45,432 bases of DNA from the NCBI GenBank assembly GCA_028282545.1, contig JANQHT010000105.1:1-45432 (forward strand), given 5' to 3'. The notes below the pieces were generated by a model. The model did no database searches, had not been told where the DNA came from, and saw only the letters and a list, made by a program, of their open reading frames with translations. The translations under genes and the position numbers were made by a program. Shown here one piece after another: positions 1 through 9,316 of this stretch (the first letter of the stretch is position 1; each line of letters opens with the position of its first letter). The stretch is from Spirochaetales bacterium (GTDB lineage Bacteria; Spirochaetota; Spirochaetia; DSM-27196; Alkalispirochaetaceae).

Positions 1-135
1 GTCCTGTCAATGAAGCTCCGCCGGTGAACCTATCAATCCCTACGCTCCCGCGTCAACGGTCCACCTCACCCCAAGGATCTCCCCCCTGGCGCGTGACGGC
101 GAAGATACCAGATTCGCACCTATTTGGTCAATATG

Positions 136-164
136 TTTTCACGCAAAAGTTGCCCTGATACACT
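136..164 (+). promoter_or_regulatory. Putative sigma-70 promoter for the M24 peptidase gene
   Basis: A TTTTCA box at 136-141 is followed after 17 nt by TACACT at 159-164. Each box matches four of six consensus bases. The -10 ends only 6 nt before the ATG at 171, and no purine-rich ribosome-binding site lies in front of that ATG, so the transcript is predicted to be leaderless. The leftmost 135 nt of the window hold no gene that I can support. Confidence 0.4.
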
Positions 165-170
165 GGCGTG

Positions 171-1961
171 ATGAACCCTGCCGACCAGCGAATCAACGAC
201 CTTCGGAAGACGTTTCCACAACTGGGTATCGCGGCTCTTGTAGTACCTACCCAGGATCCTCACTTCAGCGAATACCCGCCGGAGCACCACCGTGTACGGG
301 CATACCTGACCGGCTTCACCGGATCTGCCGGGACGTTGATCGTGACGGCCGACACTGCCGGGTTGTGGACCGATTCGCGCTATTTCCTCGAGGCGGAGGC
401 CGCGCTTGCATCCACCGGAGTTGATCTTTTTCGGTTGCAAACACCCGAGGTGCCGGACTGGCCAAACTGGCTCACCCTCCATTTGGACCGCGGGGACGCC
501 CTAGGGATAGACGGGAGACTCCTGTCACTCACCGAAGAAACTCGGCTCCGGTCCACCCTTGAACCGCGCGGAATTGCTGTGAGAGCCGTACGCGACCCCG
601 CTGCATCGATCTGGCCGGATCGACCGCCGGTCCCGGCAAACCCCGTCACGATTCACGGGGACGACTATGCCGGTGAGAGCGCTGACCGGAAAATTGCTGC
701 GGTGCGCTCGGCCATGGACAAAGCCGGTGCCGGCGCGCACCTGGTCAGTACGCTGGACGATATCGCTTGGATGACAAATCTGCGCGGAAGCGACGTGGAT
801 TTTAACCCCCTCTTTGTGGCGTACCTGCTCGTCACTCCCTCGAATGCTACGCTCTTTGCCGATCCCGATCACTTCACACCTGAGATTGATCGGCACTTGG
901 AACGCTCGGGGATCCGGCGCTTGCCGTACGAATCGCTGGAACGAGAGGCGGATGGCGTGACCGGAACGGTCCTGCTCGATCCCGACCGCACAAGCGTCGC
1001 TGTTCGGAAGATGTTCGGTTCCGACGTCGCGGTAATTCGCGGCCAGCAGCCGTCACTTCTCGCAAAGGCGTGCAAACCCATCACGGAGATCGAGCACACC
1101 CGAACTGCAATGCAAAGGGACGGCGTCGCAATGGTTCGTTTTCTGATGTGGCTCGAATCGCGCGTCGGAGAGAGTGCGCCCGTTACGGAGTTGGAGGCGG
1201 CACGGAAACTGACGGCTCTCCGTGAGTCCGGGGAGAACTACGTTTCCGATGCATTTCGGCCCATTTCGGCGGTTGGTGCCCACGCTGCGATGCCGCACTA
1301 CTCCGTCACGGCGGATTCATCGGTGCGGATTGACCCACCCGCCGTCTACCTGACAGACTCAGGCGCCCAGTATCTGGACGGCACAACCGACATCACGAGA
1401 ACACTCGCGTTTGGAGAGGTTCCTCCAACGTTTCGCGAGGATTTTGCCCTTGTGCTGCGCGGCATGATTGCGCTCGCAACACTCCGCTTTCCCCGGGGGT
1501 GGGCCGGTCGCGACCTGGATGCCGTGGCGCGACTCGCGATGTGGCGAGAGGGTCGGAATTTCGGCCACGGCACCGGTCACGGCGTGGGCTATTTCATGAA
1601 CGTTCACGAAGGTCCGCAGCGCATCGCGCCAACCGCATCAGACACTCCCCTGGAACCGGGCATGATCGTATCCGACGAGCCGGGGATCTACCGGACCGGC
1701 GAGTACGGTATCCGGATAGAAAACCTCCTGGTTGTGCGGGAGGACGAGTCGACACCCTTTGCGGAGTTCCTTACGTTCGAAACGCTTACGCTCTGTCCGA
1801 TTGAGCGGTCGCTGATCGAACCAGGCCTGTATGAACACAAGGAACTGGCGTGGATCAACGCCTATCACGAACGGGTATTCACGGAGTTAGCGCCGCATTT
1901 GCAGAGAGAGGAACGTACGTGGCTGGAGAAGGCGACCAAACCCGTTATTGGGGCAGAATGA
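171..1961 (+). CDS. Xaa-Pro aminopeptidase (M24B family)
   Basis: This is a cytosolic metallopeptidase predicted to remove an N-terminal residue that precedes proline. The 596-residue product has the three-part layout of the long aminopeptidase P class: two creatinase-like N-terminal domains (about 10-310) and a C-terminal pita-bread catalytic domain (about 315-540), then a short tail. The five metal ligands are visible: Asp in DSGAQYLDG (about 396), Asp in TDITRT (about 407), His in GTGHGVGYFMNVHEGP, and Glu residues in DEPGIY and RIENLL. GTG at 168 and ATG at 171 are adjacent and in frame; I use the ATG. Neither has a ribosome-binding site, and a -10-like TACACT lies just upstream. The 3' end overlaps the convergent vWA gene by 17 nt. 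The family call is firm; substrate preference is inferred. Confidence 0.93.
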   Translation: MNPADQRINDLRKTFPQLGIAALVVPTQDPHFSEYPPEHHRVRAYLTGFTGSAGTLIVTADTAGLWTDSRYFLEAEAALASTGVDLFRLQTPEVPDWPNWLTLHLDRGDALGIDGRLLSLTEETRLRSTLEPRGIAVRAVRDPAASIWPDRPPVPANPVTIHGDDYAGESADRKIAAVRSAMDKAGAGAHLVSTLDDIAWMTNLRGSDVDFNPLFVAYLLVTPSNATLFADPDHFTPEIDRHLERSGIRRLPYESLEREADGVTGTVLLDPDRTSVAVRKMFGSDVAVIRGQQPSLLAKACKPITEIEHTRTAMQRDGVAMVRFLMWLESRVGESAPVTELEAARKLTALRESGENYVSDAFRPISAVGAHAAMPHYSVTADSSVRIDPPAVYLTDSGAQYLDGTTDITRTLAFGEVPPTFREDFALVLRGMIALATLRFPRGWAGRDLDAVARLAMWREGRNFGHGTGHGVGYFMNVHEGPQRIAPTASDTPLEPGMIVSDEPGIYRTGEYGIRIENLLVVREDESTPFAEFLTFETLTLCPIERSLIEPGLYEHKELAWINAYHERVFTELAPHLQREERTWLEKATKPVIGAE

Positions 1962-3108
1962 TCGTGTGAATGATGACGTCCCGTTCGCGGGCGGATGCAA
2001 AGACCTGTTCCGGGGTCACACTTCCGCGCGGCCGCGGATGCGGCGGCGCGTCCCCCACAAGGACGATCATACGTTCTTCAGCCTGCCAGGCGAACGTCTC
2101 CAGTGAAGCCCAGAGCGCCTCATATACCGCTTCTGGAATGTCCCGCCCCCCGGCGACGCGGACCGAGTCGATCACCTGTTGCACCCGCCCGAGATTCGCC
2201 TCCAGGGGAAGGCGTCGAACCAGGTAGTCCTCCATGTAGTCGCGGTAGAGCATAAAACCGATGCGTATCTCGGAGAAGCCTGCAACGATCTCCTGGATCA
2301 TGGGCACCAAGTCTCGCCGTAGCATCGGTATGTCGTCCTGCATGCTCTTGGTGGTGTCAAGCGCGATAACGAGGTCGAGGCTCTGCCCATCCGGTTCAGG
2401 GAGAAGCTCCCGGATCTGTGAGACCGTGTCTTCCGGACCGGCGGAAAACCGCGTGGTCCCGTCGCTGGCCTCGGCGATGTCCGAAAACTCCTCGACGGTG
2501 TCCTCCATGAAATTCCCGACCGGCCTCTCCGGCTCGGGCTCCGGCTGAGGTTCAGGTTCCGGTTCGGGTGGGGGCGGTGGGAGCTCTCGGACCCGTTGCG
2601 TAACACGAACCGTGAAGGGATTGTCCTGGAAGGCACCGGAGTAGTCCGCAAAGGGAAGCTCGAAGGTACGTACGCTGAAATAGGTGCCGTCCAGCACCAT
2701 CAATTCGCCGTTTCGAGTCCAGTCGTAGCCGAACTCGACGATGTACGGGACGAAGATTCGGAAGGCGGCGCCAAAGGCCGTATCAGGTTCGGGCGTGCTG
2801 TCAACGAGAAAATAGAGGCCCTCCCGGTCGAGGAACGCTCCGTCGAGAATCCGCTTCTCCTCGCCGTTGGTCGGATGGTACTCGGGATTTCGAAACGCGT
2901 AGGTTGCCACTCGCCGTTCCGGGTCCTCGGTGGATTCGGTCAACAAAACCGATTTGAATGCGCCCGTGGCGCGGATGTAGAGATAGTACCCGCCTTCGAT
3001 CGTCTGTTCGATCCGGAGATCCTCGGGGTCGAGAACCAAGCCCGACTCCTGCGCATGGAGGCCAACGACTACCGATACCGTCAGAAGAAGCGCAACTACG
3101 TACCGCAC
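1945..3108 (-). CDS. Secreted von Willebrand factor A domain protein
   Basis: The 387-residue protein starts with a clear signal peptide (MRYVVALLLTVSVVVGLHAQ, cleavage near residue 20). A beta-rich N-terminal region follows (about 20-175), then a Pro/Glu linker (about 178-200) and a C-terminal vWA domain (about 240-387). The metal-ion-dependent adhesion site motif is present as DTTKS near residue 250 (consensus DxSxS with Thr in the middle), with a later VGDAPPH acidic loop. No membrane anchor follows, so it is probably periplasmic or exported and binds a protein partner through a divalent metal. It starts with GTG, 44 nt after the stop of the preceding small secreted gene, so it is probably the third gene of a glmS operon. 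The specific function is unknown. Confidence 0.8.
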   Translation of the reverse strand: MRYVVALLLTVSVVVGLHAQESGLVLDPEDLRIEQTIEGGYYLYIRATGAFKSVLLTESTEDPERRVATYAFRNPEYHPTNGEEKRILDGAFLDREGLYFLVDSTPEPDTAFGAAFRIFVPYIVEFGYDWTRNGELMVLDGTYFSVRTFELPFADYSGAFQDNPFTVRVTQRVRELPPPPPEPEPEPQPEPEPERPVGNFMEDTVEEFSDIAEASDGTTRFSAGPEDTVSQIRELLPEPDGQSLDLVIALDTTKSMQDDIPMLRRDLVPMIQEIVAGFSEIRIGFMLYRDYMEDYLVRRLPLEANLGRVQQVIDSVRVAGGRDIPEAVYEALWASLETFAWQAEERMIVLVGDAPPHPRPRGSVTPEQVFASARERDVIIHTIILPQ

Positions 3109-3152
3109 CTTTCGAATTTCGGCGTGATTTCCAGGAGAGTTGAGGTTGAGAA

Positions 3153-3719
3153 TCAGCCGGATGGGGGCGAAACACGAACGCCGGGAAGAACCGCCGGCAG
3201 GGGCACACCGCCCGCAGTCCCCAGGGCGTCAAGAAAAAACGAAAAATGAGACCGCAACACAGAAAGAAATGAACACCACGTGTCCGACCCAAGAGTCCCG
3301 GCAAAATACGCGGCGTAGTCGGGAGTCAATTCCGTCCAGACGATGTCGGCCGCCCCGTCACGGGACGAACCGAACTCCGGCCGGCCGGGATTCACACGGT
3401 ACCGTAGCAGCAGACCGCCGTCGTTTGGTCCGCACGTGAACGAGTTCCACTGTTGCGTTGTCCCACCGTCTTCGGGCGCGCCCATCCGGGACACCACAAA
3501 CACCTCGACGAGTACGCCGTCAACATCGTAAACGGCGCTCGTATAGGGCGATGAATCGCCGGGAAGAACCGGCACTCCCTCGCCGACGCGCGCCTGGCGC
3601 TCCAGGAAGACTCGCGACTCGGAGTCCTGCGCGAAACCGGTTCCAGCACCCACCAGGAGCAGCACCGCCGCAATCGCAGCAACGGCGGGTCCGCGGCGCC
3701 GGCACCTGCGATCGGTCAC
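3153..3719 (-). CDS. Small secreted protein of unknown function
   Basis: I do not recognise the family. The start is GTG at 3719, one nucleotide after the glmS stop codon, so the two are likely translationally coupled; a longer upstream reading frame only runs through glmS. The 188-residue product has a basic N-terminus (TDRRCRRRGP), a hydrophobic segment AVAAIAAVLLLVGAGTGFAQ and a plausible signal cleavage after AQ near residue 30. The mature part (about 158 residues) has a beta-rich look and two cysteines, in FTCGPND and DTWCSF, that could form a disulfide outside the cytosol. It ends in a Pro/Gly/Val-rich tail. A role connected with the vWA protein downstream is only a guess from position. 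Confidence 0.7.
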   Translation of the reverse strand: MTDRRCRRRGPAVAAIAAVLLLVGAGTGFAQDSESRVFLERQARVGEGVPVLPGDSSPYTSAVYDVDGVLVEVFVVSRMGAPEDGGTTQQWNSFTCGPNDGGLLLRYRVNPGRPEFGSSRDGAADIVWTELTPDYAAYFAGTLGSDTWCSFLSVLRSHFSFFLDALGTAGGVPLPAVLPGVRVSPPSG

Positions 3720-3720
3720 G

Positions 3721-5544
<1,824 letters not shown>

Positions 5545-5577
5545 GGTGTGTTGCTCCTGGTCAGATAAAAATTGCGT

Positions 5578-6198
5578 CTATTTGCCAGCTTCGGACATCG
5601 TCACGAGCTTGTTGACGTCTTTCAAACGTATCGCGTTTCCCTCAACGGCACAGATTCCCTGTCCGACGAAGTCGGTAATCACTTCGTTGACGCGGTCCAG
5701 AGGCGCGTCGAGTTCCTTGTCGATACTCTCCACCACGTTCGAAAGCGTCAATACACGCGGTTCGGAATCGCCTTCCACAAAGCGATGGTACAGTTTCAGG
5801 GCTATCTGCGATCGCTGGTTCCAGCGAACGAGACCGCGGAGCTGGCTGTTGGCGTTGTCGAGACGCCGGCACAGCTTATCGATCACGCTCATGGCGATCT
5901 TCACGTTCTTCTCGATCATCGCCTCGAAGCCCTGGCGATCAAATTCGAGCAGTTCCGTCTCTCCCACGGCAGTGGCGGTGGCGGTTCGTTTCTGTTGGGA
6001 AACAATTGCCATCTCTCCGAAAAACTCGCCTTTCTGCAGCTCCGCGAGGCGGTGAACGTGACCATCCATGAACTTGGTGATTGCCACCGCCCCGGACTGG
6101 ATGATGTACATCTTGTCGCCGACCTGGTTCTCTTCGAAGATGACCATTCCGTCGCGTACTGTGGATCCGTATTTCTCGAAGAGCGGGTTTTCTGCCAT
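5578..6198 (-). CDS. Crp/Fnr-type cyclic-nucleotide-binding protein
   Basis: The 206-residue cytosolic protein has an N-terminal cyclic-nucleotide-binding fold (about 15-115). The phosphate-binding cassette is recognisable as GEFFGEMAIVSQQKRTATAT: FGE followed by Arg-Thr-Ala. A long linking helix follows (about 115-145). The C-terminal 60 residues could be a winged helix, but the usual recognition-helix signature of Crp family regulators is weak, so DNA binding is uncertain. A GGAGGAA ribosome-binding site precedes the ATG and a good promoter lies at 6227-6256. It sits 33 nt upstream of glmS on the same strand, so it may sense a nucleotide second messenger and influence cell-wall precursor supply; that link is inference from position only. 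Confidence 0.8.
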   Translation of the reverse strand: MAENPLFEKYGSTVRDGMVIFEENQVGDKMYIIQSGAVAITKFMDGHVHRLAELQKGEFFGEMAIVSQQKRTATATAVGETELLEFDRQGFEAMIEKNVKIAMSVIDKLCRRLDNANSQLRGLVRWNQRSQIALKLYHRFVEGDSEPRVLTLSNVVESIDKELDAPLDRVNEVITDFVGQGICAVEGNAIRLKDVNKLVTMSEAGK

Positions 6199-6226
6199 GC
6201 CTGGGTTCCTCCGGTTTGTACGGCAA

Positions 6227-6256
6227 AGTATAGCTTTCGGATTACCGCCTCCGCAA
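6227..6256 (-). promoter_or_regulatory. Sigma-70 promoter for the Crp-like gene and glmS operon
   Basis: On the minus strand TTGCGG (6251-6256) is followed after 18 nt by TATACT (6227-6232), about 28 nt before the ATG of the Crp-like gene. The -10 matches five of six consensus bases. No other convincing promoter is seen for glmS and the two secreted-protein genes behind it. Confidence 0.6.
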
Positions 6257-6299
6257 GCACGAGTTCCGTGGGCGTCCTAACGGAAGGAGGAGGACCACG

Positions 6300-7307
6300 A
6301 TGCGGATGGCCTGGGCAGGAGTTATGATTTCCACGGTGATCGGGTGCACCCCGATTGCGGAGATGACCGATCAGTTTGTCGGCGACCTCAAACCGCCTAT
6401 CTTTATCGGCGCCCAGGCGACGGGCGAGTACACGGTGGTGGTGCAATTTGACGAACCGGCCACGTTGCTGCCGGACACGATCGCCGTAGAACCGGTGCGG
6501 ACGGTGGTGTCATGTGAAACGAACGGAAACGATGTCACGCTGGAATTTGACCGCCCCCTGGAGGCGGGAACGCAGTACTGGATCGACGCGGTGGCGGAGG
6601 ACGAGCGCGGGAATACGACGAGTTTCCTCGTGCAGTTTTTCGGCGTCAACGAACGCCTCCCGCAGGTCATCGTGAACGAGTTCTCCTGTGAGGGAAGTTC
6701 GAAGCACCCGGACATAGTGGAACTGCTGGTTCTCGAAGACGGGAACCTGGGTGGGATGACTCTCTACGACGGCTCGCCATCGGTGTACGATGACATTAAG
6801 ATGCTTCCGCCGATCGACGTGGCGGCGGGTGACTTTGTGCTGGTCCACTTCAAGCCACAGAACGTGGCAGAGGAGGTGGATGAGTTAGATGATCGGACGG
6901 CCAGCGGCGGACTGAACGCGCACCCCGAGGCGTGGGACGTCTGGGTGGACGGGGGAGACGGCATACCGAATACGACGGGCGCCTTGACCCTGTGCGCGTA
7001 CCCGGGCGGGCCCGTCCTTGACGGAGTTCTCTTCAGCACCAAAACGTACGACCCCTCGGATGATCTGCGCGGTTACGGCCGTGCCGCGCAGCTCCAGCAG
7101 GCGGAGGAGATGGTTCTCATCGGTGCCTGGAGCGCCTCAGGCGATGTGGTTATACCGCAGGATGCAGTGAATCCGCTGGACAGCACGGCAACGCGGACGA
7201 TTTGCCGCTCCGATCCGTGGAGCGACACCAACACTCGAGCCGACTGGCACATCGTACCAACCGGCAAGAGCTCATTTGGCGAGGCAAACTGCAACGATCG
7301 GTATTGA
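6300..7307 (+). CDS. Lipoprotein with Ig-like and lamin-tail-like domains
   Basis: The 335-residue product begins with a short signal sequence ending in a lipobox (VIGC, Cys about 16), so it is probably lipid-anchored in the periplasm or on the outer membrane. Residues about 35-115 look like a Big_5/Ig-like beta sandwich (PPIFIGAQATGEYTVVVQFD; DRPLEAGTQYWI). From about 120 the sequence QVIVNEFSCEG, DIVELLVLEDGNLGGMTLYD and DFVLVHF matches the pattern of lamin-tail domains that bacteria put on secreted proteins. Several cysteines are scattered in the mature part. A strong AAGGAGGAGG ribosome-binding site lies at 6283-6292. It stands alone, divergent from the Crp-like gene and convergent with thioredoxin. 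No enzyme motif is visible, and a structural or adhesive role is only a guess. Confidence 0.75.
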   Translation: MRMAWAGVMISTVIGCTPIAEMTDQFVGDLKPPIFIGAQATGEYTVVVQFDEPATLLPDTIAVEPVRTVVSCETNGNDVTLEFDRPLEAGTQYWIDAVAEDERGNTTSFLVQFFGVNERLPQVIVNEFSCEGSSKHPDIVELLVLEDGNLGGMTLYDGSPSVYDDIKMLPPIDVAAGDFVLVHFKPQNVAEEVDELDDRTASGGLNAHPEAWDVWVDGGDGIPNTTGALTLCAYPGGPVLDGVLFSTKTYDPSDDLRGYGRAAQLQQAEEMVLIGAWSASGDVVIPQDAVNPLDSTATRTICRSDPWSDTNTRADWHIVPTGKSSFGEANCNDRY

Positions 7308-7345
7308 GTTGGCCGATTTTGGTGGCGGGCCGACGGACGGTCCTG

Positions 7346-7663
7346 CTAAGCGTATTCCTTGAATAACGCTTCGATGGTTGGAGCCGGCGCGGCCCCGACG
7401 TGCTGATTGACGACGAGTCCGTCTTTGAAGAGAAGGAGCGCCGGTATTCCGGTGATGTTGTACTTCATGGCCAGATCACCGTAGTCGTCCACATTGAGCC
7501 GTCCTATCGTGACCTTTCCCTCGTACTTCTCGGCCAAGTTTTCGAGCACCGGCGCAATCATCTTGCACGGCATACACCATTCGGCCCAGAAGTCCACCAG
7601 GACGGGAAGCTTTGCATTGAGAACATCCGACTCGAAGTTCTCTTCGGTTACGGTGATTTCCAT
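7346..7663 (-). CDS. trxA: Thioredoxin
   Basis: The 105-residue cytosolic thioredoxin has the normal length and fold: VLVDFWAEWCMPCKMIAPVL with the redox pair Cys30/Cys33, the buried Asp (D24), and the cis-proline loop TGIPALLLF. The active-site dipeptide is Met-Pro (WCMPC) rather than the common Gly-Pro, which can alter redox potential. The frame is open further upstream, but thioredoxin homology begins at MEITVTEENF, so I start at 7663. There is no ribosome-binding site; a TTGACC/TACCTT promoter ends 7 nt before the ATG, suggesting a leaderless mRNA. It would keep cytosolic thiols reduced and feed ribonucleotide reductase and peroxiredoxins, as usual for the family. Confidence 0.95.
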   Translation of the reverse strand: MEITVTEENFESDVLNAKLPVLVDFWAEWCMPCKMIAPVLENLAEKYEGKVTIGRLNVDDYGDLAMKYNITGIPALLLFKDGLVVNQHVGAAPAPTIEALFKEYA

Positions 7664-7670
7664 GGGGATG

Positions 7671-7699
7671 AAGGTACGTCTCAGGAGACGGAAGGTCAA
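7671..7699 (-). promoter_or_regulatory. Sigma-70 promoter for trxA, leaderless spacing
   Basis: Minus-strand TTGACC (7694-7699) and TACCTT (7671-7676) are separated by 17 nt. The -10 ends 7 nt before the trxA ATG at 7663, so transcription should start at or within two bases of the start codon. No purine-rich SD is present. Confidence 0.5.
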
Positions 7700-7706
7700 C
7701 GCGAAA

Positions 7707-7728
7707 CCGGCGGCCCGCCGGCCGCCGG
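7707..7728 (-). terminator. GC-rich hairpin behind ssb, possible weak terminator
   Basis: CCGGCGGCC and GGCCGCCGG form a perfect 9-bp stem with a 4-nt loop between the ssb stop and the trxA promoter. On the minus strand it is followed only by TTTCGCG, so the U-tract is short and termination would be partial. It overlaps no coding sequence. Confidence 0.4.
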
Positions 7729-7754
7729 CACACGTTCTTCGTGACGGACGCGCC

Positions 7755-8216
7755 TCACATGATCGCCAGTTCCTCCTCCTCGGCCGATGAGCCCTCCGCA
7801 GCGGCGGTGATCGTCTCCTCGGTAACACCGCTGTCCACGTCACCGGCATCGACCGATTCGACGTCTTCCGGGTCGCCGTCCTTTCGTTTCCGCATAGGGC
7901 GGAACTCAACGTGTTCAGCAACCACCTTGACGCGCGATCGAGGCTGGCCGTTGGCATCCTGCCAGCGATCCTGCTTCACCCGCCCAACCACGCGCACGCC
8001 CCGCCCCTTTCGAAGGTACTCGGCACAGTTCTCTCCAAGCTTGGACCACGCCTCGACGTTGAAGAACGATGTTTCGCGCTGCTGTTCGTTGTTCTTCTTA
8101 TACTCGGCGTGAGTACCGATCGTGAAGTTGCACACGGAAGCACCGTTTGGCGTCGTGGTGAGTACCGGGTCTCGCGCCAGGTTACCCTCCAACAGAATCG
8201 AGTTCAGATCATTCAT
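7755..8216 (-). CDS. ssb: Single-stranded DNA-binding protein
   Basis: The 153-residue protein has an N-terminal OB fold (about 1-110): MNDLNSILLEGNLARDPVLT, VCNFTIGTHAEYKKN, FFNVEAWSKLGENCAEYLRKG and GRVKQDRWQDANGQPRSRVKVVAEHVEF, all typical of bacterial SSB that coats single-stranded DNA during replication and repair. A perfect AGGAGG ribosome-binding site just before 8216 fixes the start, although the frame is open further upstream. The acidic C-terminal tail ends SSAEEEELAIM rather than the usual DDDIPF-type tip that recruits partner proteins; acidic and hydrophobic character is kept, but the terminal Pro-Phe is missing. It is transcribed towards trxA. Confidence 0.93.
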   Translation of the reverse strand: MNDLNSILLEGNLARDPVLTTTPNGASVCNFTIGTHAEYKKNNEQQRETSFFNVEAWSKLGENCAEYLRKGRGVRVVGRVKQDRWQDANGQPRSRVKVVAEHVEFRPMRKRKDGDPEDVESVDAGDVDSGVTEETITAAAEGSSAEEEELAIM

Positions 8217-8255
8217 CGATATCCTCCTGTGTTTGATCTCGACGTGTGTTGGGCG

Positions 8256-8285
8256 AGAGTAGTCGCGGTGATTGGTGGAGGACAA
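8256..8285 (-). promoter_or_regulatory. Possible promoter for ssb
   Basis: Minus-strand TTGTCC (8280-8285) and TACTCT (8256-8261) are 18 nt apart, 40 nt upstream of the ssb ATG. The -10 is a poor match, so this is tentative. Confidence 0.3.
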
Positions 8286-8362
8286 CAAATCAACGGAGAG
8301 AGGTACCACCGGCGACGGCCCACCGTTGTTGACCTGCCGTCGCACGTGATAGCCTCACCGCC

Positions 8363-9226
8363 ATGAAAAAAGCAAGCGAATCGTTTGACCTCTCATACCG
8401 ACCGAGCCGCTGGGTACGCCTGGCGGCTGTAGCGACAATGGGAGTCGCGTTGGCAACGACCCTGCCTGCCGGAGGCAACCGGGAGAGGCAAGCCGACCCG
8501 GACGCGGAACGCACGCGAATTGAAACGCCGGGACCCGAGAATCCTGACGGCGCAAACGAAGCGACCGGGACGGACGCGCCGCCGGTACGACCTGGGACAA
8601 CCCTGGAGGAGACCGATCGCCCGCCTTGGGCTATCGTGTTCCACCCGGCTCTCGAAGTTCTGCGGGACGAGATAAACGAGACGATCAGGAACGGATATGT
8701 CCCGGTGGGGTTGGAGATCGGAGCGGGCGGTGACGCGACGGCACTGTACCGTGCGGTGGACGGCGAAATCCCCCGCCAATGGTTGCTGGAGGACTACACG
8801 GCGGATTCCATCAACGACCAACTGACAGCTCGTCTCCTCGAAGGGTGGTCACCGCTCGGCTTCTCCGTAGTTGACGAAGTGTTTTTCGTCCTCTACGGTC
8901 CAGCCACGATTGCGACCGACGCCTGGAGGATTCACGAGTCGGAGTTAAACCCCGAGGCGATTCCAACGGTGATCGACGCGTACCGGGATGAGTCGTACAC
9001 GATCGTGGATTTCAGCATCGATCCCGCGACCGATCGCCTGTGGTACCTCTTCGTCCGGCGGGACGATGGCCCTGGGAGAAGCGACACACCGCTCTTCGTC
9101 AACGCGTATCCCCGGGGCGAGCAAACGGCCGCCGGGATGAGTGTCGACTACATGGCGGGGCGCGGTTCTCCGGAGGGTATTGCAAGCGGGGACCAGATCT
9201 CCCTGGTCCTGTTCGAACGGGAGTAG
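8363..9226 (+). CDS. Membrane-anchored or exported protein of unknown function
   Basis: I do not recognise the family. The 287-residue product has an N-terminal basic stretch followed by a hydrophobic segment (about 17-36, VRLAAVATMGVALATTLPAG) that could be a signal anchor or a cleaved signal peptide. A Pro/Glu/Thr-rich low-complexity linker follows (about 37-90), then a compact acidic domain (about 90-287) with alternating beta and helical stretches (WAIVFHPALEVLRDEINETI; IVDFSIDPATDRLWYLFVRR). There are no cysteines or obvious catalytic motifs. No ribosome-binding site precedes the ATG; a GTGATAGC element lies about 10 nt upstream, like that in front of the gene at 38117. A bidirectional terminator follows the stop. 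Confidence 0.6.
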   Translation: MKKASESFDLSYRPSRWVRLAAVATMGVALATTLPAGGNRERQADPDAERTRIETPGPENPDGANEATGTDAPPVRPGTTLEETDRPPWAIVFHPALEVLRDEINETIRNGYVPVGLEIGAGGDATALYRAVDGEIPRQWLLEDYTADSINDQLTARLLEGWSPLGFSVVDEVFFVLYGPATIATDAWRIHESELNPEAIPTVIDAYRDESYTIVDFSIDPATDRLWYLFVRRDDGPGRSDTPLFVNAYPRGEQTAAGMSVDYMAGRGSPEGIASGDQISLVLFERE

Positions 9227-9268
9227 CGTTCGCCGAGAGGCGACAACGATTCCAAAACAGCAAAAGAA

Positions 9269-9295
9269 AAGGGCGACCTTACGGCCGCCCTTTTT
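9269..9295 (+). terminator. Bidirectional rho-independent terminator
   Basis: AAGGGCGACC (9269-9278), a 4-nt loop, and GGCCGCCCTT (9283-9292) form a 10-position stem followed by a T-run on plus. On plus the stem has one A-C mismatch. On minus the same position is a G-U pair, the loop is a GUAA tetraloop of the stable GNRA class, and the trailing sequence is CUUUUCUUUU. It lies between two convergent genes and should end both transcripts, more efficiently on minus. Confidence 0.85.
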
Positions 9296-9316
9296 GTGTT
9301 CACAGACGTTGTCGAT

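Noticed and set aside
5545..5577. Possible glmS ribozyme upstream of glmS
   Set aside because: Only 33 nt separate glmS from the preceding gene, far too short for the ribozyme core.
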